64,000 bases of DNA, taken from contig NZ_JAUFQP010000013.1 in the NCBI RefSeq assembly GCF_030409805.1, forward strand, positions 310,001-374,000. Direction: 5' to 3'. Below, in pieces: positions 8,975 to 17,973 of this stretch. The first letter of the stretch is position 1, and the number at the start of each line of letters is the position of its first letter. The translations under genes and the position numbers were made by a program. Source of the stretch: Algibacter miyuki. GTDB taxonomy: Bacteria > Bacteroidota > Bacteroidia > Flavobacteriales > Flavobacteriaceae. The notes under the pieces are model-generated. The model saw only the letters and a program-made list of their open reading frames with translations. It had not been told where the DNA came from and ran no database searches.

Positions 8975-11014
8975 ATGAAACTGAAATCAGTTGTTGGAAT
9001 TGCAATCGTGAATTTAATGCTTTTCTCATGTGGAGACACGAAAAAAGAAACGGTTGTAGTAGATGAAACAAAGAAGGAAACCGTGGCATTTAATTATGAT
9101 GTAGATGAGTTTGCCGATATAAAAATATTGAAATACCAAATTCCGGGTTGGGAGCAGTTAACGTTGAAGGAGCAAAAGTTGGTGTACTATTTAACGCAAG
9201 CTGGTTTGTCTGGTCGCGATATTATGTGGGATCAAAACTACCGTTATAATTTAAAAATCAGAAAAGCTTTAGAGCATGTTTATACTAGTTATGCTGGTGA
9301 TAAAACATCGAAAGATTGGTCGAATTTTGAAACCTATTTAAAACGTGTTTGGTTTAGTAATGGTATTCATCATCATTATTCAAACGATAAATTAAAACCT
9401 GAATTCTCTTCTGAATACCTAAAAGGACTATTAGCAGAAACAAGTACAGTGTTAGACGGAGAAGCTTTTGATGTTATTTTTAATGATGCCGATAATAAAA
9501 AAGTGAACCAAGCTCAAGGCGTGGATAATGTAGGGCTTTCTGCAGTTAATTTTTACGGTCCAAATGTTACCAATGCAGATGTGGAAGCGTTTTATAAAGC
9601 TAAAAAATCTCCAAATCCAGATAAGCCATTATCTTTTGGCTTGAACTCGCAGTTGGTGAAAGAAAACGGTGTTTTAAAAGAGCGCGTGTATAAATCGGGA
9701 GGACTCTACGGATCTGCAATTGATGAAATTATTACATGGTTAGAATTGGCAAAAACTGTTGCTGAAAATGATGCACAAGGGCATGCTTTAGGTTTGTTAA
9801 TAGACTATTATAAAACGGGAGATTTACAAACTTGGGACGATTATAACGTAGCCTGGACAGGGGCTACTGAAGGTAATGTGGATTACATTAATAGTTTTAT
9901 AGAAGTTTATAACGATCCGTTAGGTTACCGTGGTTCTTACGAGAGTATTATCCAAATTAATGATTTTGATATGTCTCAAAAAATGAAAGTTTTATCGGAT
10001 AATGCACAATGGTTTGAAGATAATTCACCATTAATGGACGAGCATAAAAAAGAAAAAGTAGTTGGGGTTACTTATAAGGTGGTAAACGTGGCTGGCGAGG
10101 CTGGTGATGCCTCTCCAAGTACGCCAATTGGTGTGAATTTGCCAAATGCTAACTGGATTCGTTCGGCAGTAGGAAGCAAGTCGGTTTCCTTAGGAAATAT
10201 TATAAATGCTTCTAATAATGCTGGAAGTTCAGGGAAATTAAAGGAATTTGTTCATGATGAAGAAGAACTTCAGTTAGAAGAAGAATATGGTCAATTAGGT
10301 GATAAATTGCATACTGCATTACACGAAGTTATTGGGCATGCCTCAGGAAAGTTAAATCCTGGTGTTGGTGAAACTAAAGAAACTTTAAAAAATTATGCTT
10401 CAACTTTAGAAGAAGGTCGTGCAGATTTAGTGGGCTTATTTTATTTATATAACCCTAAATTACAAGAGCTTGGTCTTGTACCAGATTGGAAAAAAGTGGC
10501 TATGGCAGCTTACGATGGTTATATTAGAAATGGTTTAATGACGCAGTTAGTACGTTTAAATTTAGGTGATAATGTAGAAGAAGCTCACATGAGAAATCGT
10601 CAATGGGTTTCTGGATGGGCGTTTGAAAAAGGGAAAGCAGATAATGTTATTGAAAAAGTAACACGCAACGGAAAAACCTATTTCAATATTAATGACTATG
10701 ATAAATTGCATGACCTTTTTGGACAGCTATTAAGAGAAACACAACGTATAAAATCTGAAGGAGATTATAAGGCTGTTGAAGCTTTAGTAGAGGGTTACGG
10801 TGTAAAAGTGGATCAAGCTATTCATGCTGAGGTTTTAGAACGTAACAAACAATTTAATTCTGCTCCTTATAGAGGTTATGTAAACCCTGTTTTAGTTCCA
10901 GAAACTAATGACGAAGGTGAAATAACGAAAATAAACGTGACGCAACCAGAAACTTTTGTTGAGCAAATGTTAGCTTATAGTAAGCATTTCAATTTTCTGC
11001 CAGAAGTAAACTAG
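8975..11014 (+). CDS. Dipeptidyl peptidase III family zinc metallopeptidase (M49)
   Basis: Predicted lipoprotein exopeptidase of 679 aa that removes dipeptides from oligopeptides. The N-terminus MKLKSVVGIAIVNLMLFSCGD carries a lipobox (LFSC), so the enzyme should be anchored in the periplasm or at the surface. The M49 zinc motif HExxGH is present as HEVIGH at residues 450-455, and the second motif EExRAD as EEGRAD at 479-484; both sites are intact. M49 enzymes in Bacteroides use the same five-residue-spaced histidines. A terminator follows directly. Identification is strong; physiological peptide substrate unknown. Confidence 0.93.
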   Translation: MKLKSVVGIAIVNLMLFSCGDTKKETVVVDETKKETVAFNYDVDEFADIKILKYQIPGWEQLTLKEQKLVYYLTQAGLSGRDIMWDQNYRYNLKIRKALEHVYTSYAGDKTSKDWSNFETYLKRVWFSNGIHHHYSNDKLKPEFSSEYLKGLLAETSTVLDGEAFDVIFNDADNKKVNQAQGVDNVGLSAVNFYGPNVTNADVEAFYKAKKSPNPDKPLSFGLNSQLVKENGVLKERVYKSGGLYGSAIDEIITWLELAKTVAENDAQGHALGLLIDYYKTGDLQTWDDYNVAWTGATEGNVDYINSFIEVYNDPLGYRGSYESIIQINDFDMSQKMKVLSDNAQWFEDNSPLMDEHKKEKVVGVTYKVVNVAGEAGDASPSTPIGVNLPNANWIRSAVGSKSVSLGNIINASNNAGSSGKLKEFVHDEEELQLEEEYGQLGDKLHTALHEVIGHASGKLNPGVGETKETLKNYASTLEEGRADLVGLFYLYNPKLQELGLVPDWKKVAMAAYDGYIRNGLMTQLVRLNLGDNVEEAHMRNRQWVSGWAFEKGKADNVIEKVTRNGKTYFNINDYDKLHDLFGQLLRETQRIKSEGDYKAVEALVEGYGVKVDQAIHAEVLERNKQFNSAPYRGYVNPVLVPETNDEGEITKINVTQPETFVEQMLAYSKHFNFLPEVN

Positions 11015-11038
11015 ATAGAAAATAATATCTCATTTTTA

Positions 11039-11072
11039 AAACAGAATCTTATTTCAAGGTTCTGTTTTTTTG
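11039..11072 (+). terminator. Intrinsic terminator after the DPP III gene
   Basis: An AAACAGAATCTT/AAGGTTCTGTTT stem with one G-U pair, a 5-nt loop and a T-run. The same bases encode the last codons of a possible micro-ORF on the other strand. Confidence 0.8.
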
Positions 11073-11140
11073 TTTACACTAAACGTTAAAAGGATAATAT
11101 TAATAAGTAGAAGTACACCGATAATAATTAAGATTTTCAT
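11054..11140 (-). CDS. Possible 28-aa single-pass membrane micropeptide
   Basis: From ATG 11138-11140 to TGA 11054-11056 the peptide begins MKILIIIGVLLLINIILL and ends TFSVNKKTEP. That gives a lysine, about 18 hydrophobic residues and a charged polar tail, which is the layout of a tiny single-pass membrane protein. AT-rich DNA easily yields hydrophobic codons by chance, and the 3' end overlaps the terminator of the facing peptidase gene, so this is tentative. No family recognised. Confidence 0.3.
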   Translation of the reverse strand: MKILIIIGVLLLINIILLTFSVNKKTEP

Positions 11141-11668
11141 ATTCAGTTGGTTTAATAGCTATTTAGCAGATGCATAACTTTTAAAAAGGTTGCGTCTAAA
11201 ACACATAATTATTTGTAAAACATTTGATTATGTGTGTTTTAACGAGGTTTTATCTGTTTTTTATAGTTCAAAATAATAGGCGTTTTAACGAATTCAATTT
11301 ATGGTGTTTCGTTAACAGTCGCTTTATCAAGGTCTTCGTTTTTTTAAGAAAAGCACGTTGTTAGAATGCCTAAAAGCAATAGTGTTTTCTCTATGATTTT
11401 TATAATTATTGTTTTTAGTTAATAGCTGTATAAATCTAATGAATGTACAGTCTTTAGGAAATACCCAATGTTGGGTATATTTTGCATGAAAAGGCTTTGT
11501 TTACAGGGTTTTATTTCTACTCGGAGAAAAGTGTGGTATAAATAGATGTTCTGATGAAGCTTGAATGAGGTGGCACTATTAATATTTACAGGAAGAATAA
11601 TACCGTAAAAGGAATAGCTTAGAATAAAAAAAATAATGTTTTTAAAAGAAGTATTTCAATAAAAATGT
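11141..11668. other. Gene-poor gap with inverted repeats
   Basis: No ORF of normal size in about 530 bp. Apart from the possible lipoprotein remnant at 11299-11403 it holds two inverted repeats: ACACATAAT/ATTATGTGT (11201-11209 and 11227-11235) and the near-perfect palindrome ATACCCAA-tg-TTGGGTAT (11461-11478). I see no tRNA-like or transposase sequence. The stretch looks like decayed or non-coding DNA. Confidence 0.5.
11299..11403 (-). pseudogene. Possible remnant of a small lipoprotein gene
   Basis: Reading leftwards from an ATA codon at 11401-11403 the frame gives [I]KIIEKTLLLLGILTTCFS, then an in-frame TAA, then KNEDLDKATVNETP and a second TAA at 11299-11301. The first half is a textbook lipoprotein signal (LTTC lipobox) and the second half a polar mature tail in the same frame. 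The start appears changed from ATG to ATA and one codon to TAA. Two lesions in an otherwise sensible 34-codon frame suggest decay, but the piece is short and could be coincidence. Confidence 0.25.
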
Positions 11669-11854
11669 CTACTTAAAAAAGTATTTAATAGCAACAATCA
11701 TAAGAATAAAACCAATAAAGGCAGCTAAAACCCAAATACTTCCGCTGTAGAAACGCTTATGAAGTTTAAGGTCTTTTCGGTAGGTAAAACCGATAACAAT
11801 GGCAAATACAATAAAAAATAATACACCGAAAATCATTTGACCATTACTAAACAT
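11669..11854 (-). CDS. Small two-TM membrane protein (61 aa)
   Basis: The start is taken at ATG 11852-11854 (MFSNGQMIFGVLFFIVFAIV); an ATG six codons upstream is possible but only adds a polar MHKNRD. Two hydrophobic segments (about residues 7-25 and 41-58) flank a basic loop RKDLKLHKRFYSGS. Short proteins of this layout, with FTYRKDLKLHKRFY, recur in flavobacteria, but no function is known. It is divergent from the MazG-like gene, with about 70 bp between them. Confidence 0.65.
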   Translation of the reverse strand: MFSNGQMIFGVLFFIVFAIVIGFTYRKDLKLHKRFYSGSIWVLAAFIGFILMIVAIKYFFK

Positions 11855-11927
11855 ATCCCTATTTTTATGCAAATTTAATTAATACTTACGAGATTTCTGC
11901 GCTTGTAGAAGTTTAAAAATATAATTT

Positions 11928-12314
11928 ATGAAGAATAAAATAGAAGCTGTAAAAGCCTTTCATACGGCATATAAAATTGGATACAGAGAAAACCCAAAAG
12001 CCGATTTGGGTGATGCTAAAAATATACTTCGTTTTAATTTAATGAAAGAAGAAAATGAAGAGTATCTTGAAGCCGCAAAGAACAACGATTTAGTTGAGGT
12101 TGCAGATGCGCTAGGCGATATGCTTTATATTTTATGTGGCACCATTATAGAGCATGGTATGCAACACAAAATTGAAGAAGTTTTTGAAGAAATCCAACGT
12201 AGTAATATGAGTAAGTTAGATGAAAATGGTGAGCCTATTTACCGAGAAGATGGTAAAGTATTGAAAGGGCCAAACTATTTTCAGCCCAATATAAAAGCTA
12301 TTTTAGATAAATAA
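11928..12314 (+). CDS. MazG/HisE-like nucleoside triphosphate pyrophosphohydrolase family protein
   Basis: 128-residue all-alpha protein of the NTP-pyrophosphatase superfamily, which hydrolyses nucleoside triphosphates to monophosphates. The two metal-binding helices are visible: EENEEYLEAAKNND (about 42-55) and VEVADALGDMLYILCG (about 57-72), giving the ExxE...ExxD arrangement. The tail LDENGEPIYREDGKVLKGPNYFQP (residues about 98-121) is common to phage and bacterial members. Monocistronic. Whether it cleans damaged nucleotides or acts on phosphoribosyl-ATP-like substrates is unknown; no his genes are near. Confidence 0.8.
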   Translation: MKNKIEAVKAFHTAYKIGYRENPKADLGDAKNILRFNLMKEENEEYLEAAKNNDLVEVADALGDMLYILCGTIIEHGMQHKIEEVFEEIQRSNMSKLDENGEPIYREDGKVLKGPNYFQPNIKAILDK

Positions 12315-12371
12315 ATTTATAATCTAATTATAAATTGAAACAAAGGTGTTAATGATTATAAATATGTTTAA

Positions 12372-15300
12372 ATGAAAAAAATTATTGTTGTTTTAATGGT
12401 TGTATTCGGTTTTATTATTACGAGTTGTAGTAATGAAAGAGATGGAGGTGCAAAAGTTTTGGTGTTTTCAAAAACCTCAGGTTATAAGCATAAGTCAATT
12501 CCAAAAGGAATAGCAGCTATTGAAAAACTAGGTTTGGAGAATGGTTTTAAGGTAGATACTACAAAAAATGCCGATTTATTTACTGATGAGAATTTAAAAA
12601 ACTATAGTGCCATAATATTTTTAAGTACTACCGGTAATGTCTTAGACAATAAACAAGAAGCGGCTTTCGAACGTTATATTCAAGCAGGGGGTGGTTATGT
12701 TGGTATTCATGCGGCAGCAGATACAGAATATGATTGGGGCTGGTACAGCAAATTAGCTGGAGCACAATTTTTAAGTCATCCAAAAGGTACTCCAGAAGCC
12801 GATTTTATCGTAAAAGATAAAAACTTTATTGCGAATAAGCATTTAAAGGATACGGTTTGGCATAGAACCGATGAATTGTATAATTACAAAAAAATCAATC
12901 CAGATGTTAATGTATTATTAACCTTAGATGAGTCTTCTTATAAAGGCGGAGAAAATGGCGATTTTCATCCTATTGCATGGTATCATGATTATGATGGTGG
13001 ACGCGCATTTTACACAGGAGGAGGGCATACCAACGAAAGTTTTGAAGAATCAGATTTCCTAAAACATATTTTAGGAGGTATTCAATATGCTATTGGAAAA
13101 AATGAAAATCTAGATTACAGTAAATCTACCACTCAAATCCCGCCAGATGCCGATCGCTTTTCTAAAGTAACCTTAATTGAAGGTGACTTTTTTGAACCTA
13201 CAGAAATGACTGTTTTTCCTAATAATGATGTACTTGTTGGAGAACGTAGAGGTAAAATAAAACTATATAAGGCTGCTACAAAGGAGTTGTTAGAAGTAGC
13301 TCAATTAGATGTGTACCATAAAACATTAAATACACCTAAAGTAAATGCCGAAGAAGGCCTTATGGGGTTACAAAAAGACCCTAACTACGAGACTAATCAT
13401 TGGGTTTACGTTTATTATAGTCCAACAGGAGATGCGTGGATAAACCGTTTATCTCGATTTAAATTTAAGGACGATGTGTTCGATTTAGCTTCAGAACAGG
13501 TAATCCTTGATGTTGATTCAGATAGAGAAATTTGTTGTCACACTGGTGGTTCTATTGCATTCGGATCTAATGGTTTACTATACCTTTCTACAGGCGATAA
13601 TACAACACCTTTTAATGAGAGAAATGTAGAATATGTAAGTAGTGGTTTTGCGCCTTTAAATGATATCCCTGGGCACGAGCAATACGATGCAAGGCGTTCA
13701 TCAGGAAACACAAATGATTTAAGAGGTAAAATTTTAAGAATTAAAGTTAATGAAGATGGTAGTTATAGCATTCCTGAAGACAATTTATTTGCTGTAGGTG
13801 AAGAAAAAACAAGACCAGAAATTTATACTATGGGACATCGTAATCCATATCGTATTTCGGTAGATCCTAAAAAAGGCTATTTGTATTGGGGTGAAGTAGG
13901 GCCTGATTCTAGAAAAGATGATTTTAAAAATCGTGGTCCAAAAGGCTATGATGAGTTAGGGCAAGCGCAAAAAGCAGGTAATTTTGGATGGCCTTTATTT
14001 ATTGCCAATAATATACCGTATGTGGATTATGATTATGAAACAGGCGAAAGCGGTATTACCTTTGATCCGAGTAAGCCTGTAAACGATTCCAAAAACAATA
14101 CAGGGCTTACAATATTACCCGAAGCCATGCCTGCTTTTGTTTATTATCCGTATGCAAAGTCTGGCGATTTTCCACAAGTAGGAACAGGTGGCCGAAATGC
14201 TATGGCAGGTCCAACGTATTATTCCGATATGTTTCCTAATGGAGGCGGATTACCGGAGTATTACGATGGAAAATTAATTGTATACGATTGGATGCGCGGA
14301 TGGATGATGGCCGTAACTAATTTTGAAGATGGTACTTTTAATAAAATGGAACCCTTTGCTCCCGATGTAGAAATTAATTCGGCTATCGATATGGAACTTA
14401 GTCCAGATGGAAGGCTTTATATTTTAGAATATGGTAGCGGATGGTATAGCCATAACTTAAATTCATCTTTAGGTTATATAGCTTACAATGATGGTAACAG
14501 ACCTCCTGTAATAGAAAAGGTTATGGTTGATAAAAATTCTGGAGCCGTACCGTTGACTATTACTGCCAAAGTAGAAGCTTTTGATCGCGATGGTGATGCC
14601 ATAGTTTATATATGGGATTTAGGAAATGGAGAAACTAAAGAAACAACGGAGCCTGAAATTACTTACAGCTATGCAGATATTGGAGAGTACAATATTGCTT
14701 TGGATGTTAAAGATGAAAAAGGAGGTGTAACACATACCAATTTATCATCCATAGTTGCAGGGAATTCTAAACCTGTAGTAACTATCGATTTATTAGGTGG
14801 CAATACAACAACTTTTACTTCAGGAACTCCTGTGAAATATAAAGTTACAGTAACCGATCCTGATGGAAATACAGATATCAATCCGAGCAATATTTTTGTT
14901 TCTGTAGATTATTTAGAAGGCATGGACGAGGCTAATGTAGCACTTGGACATCAAGAAGCTTCAGCGGAAATTACGGGTAAAGCCTTAACACAAGCCATGG
15001 ATTGTAAGGCGTGCCATAAAGAAAAAGAAGCCTCAATTGGACCTAATTATTTAGCTGTAGCTGAAAAATATAAACGCAAGAAAAAAAATATTCCATATTT
15101 ACAACATAAAATTAAGAATGGCGGCGGTGGCGTATGGGGCGAAGTAATGATGCCTGCGCACCCAAGTATTTCAAGTGAAGAAACTAGACAAATAGCGACT
15201 TACATTATGTCGTTAGCTGAAAATGATGGAGATAAAAAATCATTACCTCAAGAAGGTAGCATTATGCCAAGCACTTCAAAAGACGAAAATGTATTGGTGC

Positions 15301-15389
15301 TTAAGGCGAGCTATACCGATAATGGTTTAAATGATGTACGACCATTAATAGGTGTAACATCAGTAAGACTTAAAAGAGAAAAGGAGTAG
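12372..15389 (+). CDS. Lipoprotein fusing ThuA, PQQ-type sugar dehydrogenase, PKD and cytochrome c domains
   Basis: 1005-residue multidomain protein. Lipoprotein signal with ITSC at about residue 19; ThuA domain (class I glutamine amidotransferase-like fold) about 28-240, with VGIHAAADTEYDW; a glucose/sorbosone dehydrogenase beta-propeller about 265-700 (EGLMGLQKDPNY, TGGSIAFGSNGLLYLSTGDN, MGHRNPYRISV); PKD domain about 712-800 (DRDGDAIVYIWDLGNGE); cytochrome c domain with haem motif CKACH at 878-882 and a likely axial Met in MMPAHP near 926. It should oxidise a sugar in the periplasm or at the surface and pass electrons to its own haem. Such fusions are known in Bacteroidota. Exact substrate unknown. 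A strong terminator follows. Confidence 0.9.
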   Translation: MKKIIVVLMVVFGFIITSCSNERDGGAKVLVFSKTSGYKHKSIPKGIAAIEKLGLENGFKVDTTKNADLFTDENLKNYSAIIFLSTTGNVLDNKQEAAFERYIQAGGGYVGIHAAADTEYDWGWYSKLAGAQFLSHPKGTPEADFIVKDKNFIANKHLKDTVWHRTDELYNYKKINPDVNVLLTLDESSYKGGENGDFHPIAWYHDYDGGRAFYTGGGHTNESFEESDFLKHILGGIQYAIGKNENLDYSKSTTQIPPDADRFSKVTLIEGDFFEPTEMTVFPNNDVLVGERRGKIKLYKAATKELLEVAQLDVYHKTLNTPKVNAEEGLMGLQKDPNYETNHWVYVYYSPTGDAWINRLSRFKFKDDVFDLASEQVILDVDSDREICCHTGGSIAFGSNGLLYLSTGDNTTPFNERNVEYVSSGFAPLNDIPGHEQYDARRSSGNTNDLRGKILRIKVNEDGSYSIPEDNLFAVGEEKTRPEIYTMGHRNPYRISVDPKKGYLYWGEVGPDSRKDDFKNRGPKGYDELGQAQKAGNFGWPLFIANNIPYVDYDYETGESGITFDPSKPVNDSKNNTGLTILPEAMPAFVYYPYAKSGDFPQVGTGGRNAMAGPTYYSDMFPNGGGLPEYYDGKLIVYDWMRGWMMAVTNFEDGTFNKMEPFAPDVEINSAIDMELSPDGRLYILEYGSGWYSHNLNSSLGYIAYNDGNRPPVIEKVMVDKNSGAVPLTITAKVEAFDRDGDAIVYIWDLGNGETKETTEPEITYSYADIGEYNIALDVKDEKGGVTHTNLSSIVAGNSKPVVTIDLLGGNTTTFTSGTPVKYKVTVTDPDGNTDINPSNIFVSVDYLEGMDEANVALGHQEASAEITGKALTQAMDCKACHKEKEASIGPNYLAVAEKYKRKKKNIPYLQHKIKNGGGGVWGEVMMPAHPSISSEETRQIATYIMSLAENDGDKKSLPQEGSIMPSTSKDENVLVLKASYTDNGLNDVRPLIGVTSVRLKREKE

Positions 15390-15412
15390 TCTTAAAAAAC
15401 AATAATTAAAAG

Positions 15413-15450
15413 AAAACAGCCTCTAAAATTAATATTTTAGAGGCTGTTTT
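15413..15450. terminator. Bidirectional terminator between the dehydrogenase gene and ilvE
   Basis: A perfect 17-bp stem (AAAACAGCCTCTAAAAT and its complement) with loop TAAT has A-runs and T-runs on both sides and lies between two convergent genes. Confidence 0.9.
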
Positions 15451-15481
15451 TTATAGTTCTTATTTTGAATAGGAAGTCGGT

Positions 15482-16549
15482 TTATTTAACTTCGTATCTC
15501 CATCCAAAAGGGTCTTCTGTTTTATTCGTTTGAATATCAGTAATGCGCTTTTTTAAGAAGCTAGCATAGGTTTCTTCTAATTCAGGAATATCAAAATCTT
15601 CATCTTTAAAACCAAAACCTGAAATTGGAGAAATTACGGCAGCTGTTCCAGCACCAAACATTTCTTTTAACGATCCGTTTTTAGCAGCTTCAACTACTTC
15701 TTTAACCGATATTTTTCTAACTTCAACAGGAATGTTTTCCGCTTCAGCTAATTGAATAATACTTTTACGAGTAATACCATCTAAAATTCTATCACTCGTT
15801 GGGCCTGTAATTAATGTATCGTTTATACGTACAAAAATATTCATAGCACCAGCTTCTTCAATATACTCATGCGTATTATCATCAGTCCAAATAACTTGTT
15901 GGTAACCTTTTTCTATTGCTAATTGTGTTGGGTAAAATTGCCCAGCATAATTACCTCCAGCTTTTGCAAAACCTACACCACCATTAGCAGAACGAGAATA
16001 CTTCTCTTCAATTAAAACTTTTACTTTTCCAGAGAAATAAGCTCCAGAAGGTGCAGTGCAAATAATAAATTTATAAGCATCGGCAGGCGAGGCGTGAAAA
16101 CCATTTCCAGAGGCAAAAATAAACGGACGAATATATAATGAACTACCTTCGTTTTTAGGAATCCAATCACTATCCACTTCAAGTAAGGTTTTTAAACCTT
16201 CCATAAAATAGTTTTCTGGCAATTCAGGAATGGCTAAACGTTTCGCAGAAATATTTAATCGTTTAAAATTATCTAACGGTCTAAATAACCAGACGTTTTC
16301 ATTTTCATCTTTATATGCTTTCATGCCCTCGAAAATCGATTGACCGTAATGGAAAATCTTAGCCGAAGGGTCAAGCGTAATCGGCTCGTAAGGCGTAACC
16401 TTAGGCGCTTGCCATTTACCATTTTCGTAATTACACACTAACATGTGGTCTGAAAAAACACTTCCAAACTTCAAATCGTCGAAATCTACATCATTAATTT
16501 TTGTAGATTTCGCTTTTATAATCTCGATATTGTTGATTATAGCACTCAT
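15482..16549 (-). CDS. ilvE: Branched-chain amino acid aminotransferase
   Basis: Class IV PLP aminotransferase of 355 aa that interconverts valine, leucine and isoleucine with their 2-oxo acids, using glutamate/2-oxoglutarate. The PLP lysine is K196 in GFAKAGGNYAGQ, the form seen in the longer BCAT type II (eukaryote-like) group. Other marks are YGQSIFEGMKAYK (about 68-80), LYIRPFIFASG, EEAGAMNIF and PLP-phosphate-binding ILDGITRKS. Length is normal for this group. Divergent from the DUF4920 gene. Confidence 0.95.
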   Translation of the reverse strand: MSAIINNIEIIKAKSTKINDVDFDDLKFGSVFSDHMLVCNYENGKWQAPKVTPYEPITLDPSAKIFHYGQSIFEGMKAYKDENENVWLFRPLDNFKRLNISAKRLAIPELPENYFMEGLKTLLEVDSDWIPKNEGSSLYIRPFIFASGNGFHASPADAYKFIICTAPSGAYFSGKVKVLIEEKYSRSANGGVGFAKAGGNYAGQFYPTQLAIEKGYQQVIWTDDNTHEYIEEAGAMNIFVRINDTLITGPTSDRILDGITRKSIIQLAEAENIPVEVRKISVKEVVEAAKNGSLKEMFGAGTAAVISPISGFGFKDEDFDIPELEETYASFLKKRITDIQTNKTEDPFGWRYEVK

Positions 16550-16641
16550 ATTCTTCTTATTTAGTTTGTAAATTTAAGTAAATTCGCTTTTAAAATTTGG
16601 GTATATTTACACAAATTGTATAAAAACAAAACTTTTATCGA

Positions 16642-17145
16642 ATGAGATTACTTTTTCTGACATGTATTTGTGCTTTTTTATTGGTTTCTTGTAAAGAGAA
16701 AGCCGAAAAAAAACCTGCTGAAATTACTCAAATTGAAGCTGTTAATTATGAATCTTTCGGTAATGAAATTATTGCGGACGATGCTATAGCAGCGACTTCC
16801 ATGGCAAATCATTATAAAACGATGAATGTTGGAGACAGTATTCCTTCTAAAATGAAAGCGAAAGTTGTTAGTGTTTGTCAAGCCAAAGGCTGTTGGATGC
16901 GTTTAGATTTGGAAAACGGTAACGAGGTAATGGTTAAATTTAAAGATTACGGTTTTTTTATGCCAAAAGATATCGCAGGCAAAGAGGTTATTGTAAACGG
17001 TAATGCCTTTGTTAATGAAATCTCGGTAGATGAGCAACGCCATTATGCTGAAGACGCAGGTGATACTAAAGAAACTATTGCATTAATAATTGAGCCTAAA
17101 AAAACGTTTTCTTTTGAAGCCGATGGTGTCCTTTTAATACCTTAA
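16642..17145 (+). CDS. DUF4920 domain-containing lipoprotein
   Basis: 167-residue lipoprotein (signal MRLLFLTCICAFLLVSC, lipobox LVSC at 17). The mature part matches DUF4920: VVSVCQAKGCWMRLDLENG with two cysteines (C-x4-C) that could bind metal or form a disulfide, then VMVKFKDYGFFMPKDIAGKEV. Function unknown; the fold is expected to be OB-like. It lies 2 bp before the GTG start of mnmD, so the two are probably co-transcribed. Confidence 0.85.
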   Translation: MRLLFLTCICAFLLVSCKEKAEKKPAEITQIEAVNYESFGNEIIADDAIAATSMANHYKTMNVGDSIPSKMKAKVVSVCQAKGCWMRLDLENGNEVMVKFKDYGFFMPKDIAGKEVIVNGNAFVNEISVDEQRHYAEDAGDTKETIALIIEPKKTFSFEADGVLLIP

Positions 17146-17147
17146 TT

Positions 17148-17849
17148 GTGAAAAGAGAAGTTGTAATTACGGCCGATGGTTCTTCAACCATTCATTTACC
17201 CGATTGGGATGAGCAGTACCATTCTAAACATGGCGCCATACAGGAAGCTTATCATGTATTTATAAAACATGGCTTAACGCATTTTTGTGCGGAAAATACG
17301 CCTAGTTTAGATACTGAATTAACGATTCTTGAAATTGGTTTCGGTACCGGTTTAAATGCTTTTATCACTTTTTTAGAAGCCGAAAAATTAAAGTTAAAAA
17401 TTAATTATGTTGGCGTAGAAGGTTACCCTATTTCTGTAGAAGAAGTCAGTCAGTTAAATTACGCTTCGGAATTAAAAGCAGAAGAAAACGAAACTGTTTT
17501 TAAAACACTTCACGAGGTGTCATGGAATGAAAATCATCAAATAAGTCCACTTTTTTCTTTAGAAAAACAACACAAGTTTTTTGTAGATATTACAGATAAA
17601 AACGCCTTTAATATCATCTATTTTGATGCTTTTGGAGCTCGTGTACAACCCGAGTTATGGACAGAATCTGTTTTTGAAACCATGTATAAAGCTTTAAAAT
17701 CTAACGGAATTTTGGTAACATATTCTGCTAAAGGTAGTGTGCGTCGTGCTATGCAAGCTGTTGGTTTTACAGTAGAGCGTTTAGAGGGACCTCCTGGGAA
17801 ACGCGAAATGTTACGTGGTGTAAAATATAGTTCTTCAAAAATAATTTAG
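17148..17849 (+). CDS. mnmD: tRNA (mnm5s2U34)-methyltransferase MnmD (GTG start)
   Basis: Free-standing homologue of the methyltransferase half of MnmC (DUF752). It methylates the aminomethyl group of the modified wobble uridine in tRNA with SAM. 233 aa; SAM motif LEIGFGTGLNAF at about 60-71, catalytic-region IIYFDAFGARVQPELW, and C-terminal GPPGKREML. The start is GTG (17148), two bases after the preceding stop; no in-frame ATG lies near. The oxidase half of MnmC is absent, as usual for this stand-alone form. Confidence 0.9.
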   Translation: MKREVVITADGSSTIHLPDWDEQYHSKHGAIQEAYHVFIKHGLTHFCAENTPSLDTELTILEIGFGTGLNAFITFLEAEKLKLKINYVGVEGYPISVEEVSQLNYASELKAEENETVFKTLHEVSWNENHQISPLFSLEKQHKFFVDITDKNAFNIIYFDAFGARVQPELWTESVFETMYKALKSNGILVTYSAKGSVRRAMQAVGFTVERLEGPPGKREMLRGVKYSSSKII

Positions 17850-17973
17850 TTACAGGTTTCTAAATTTGGAAGTCTATTCTTATATGTCTTTTTAATTGAA
17901 TAAACTTCTGTTAAACCTTCCCTAAAAGGCATGCCATCCAAACGGATATTTTGTAACTTTAAATAAAAAGGAT

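Noticed and set aside
11201..11235. ACACATAAT inverted repeat considered as an insertion-sequence end or terminator
   Set aside because: No T-run, no target duplication and no transposase nearby.
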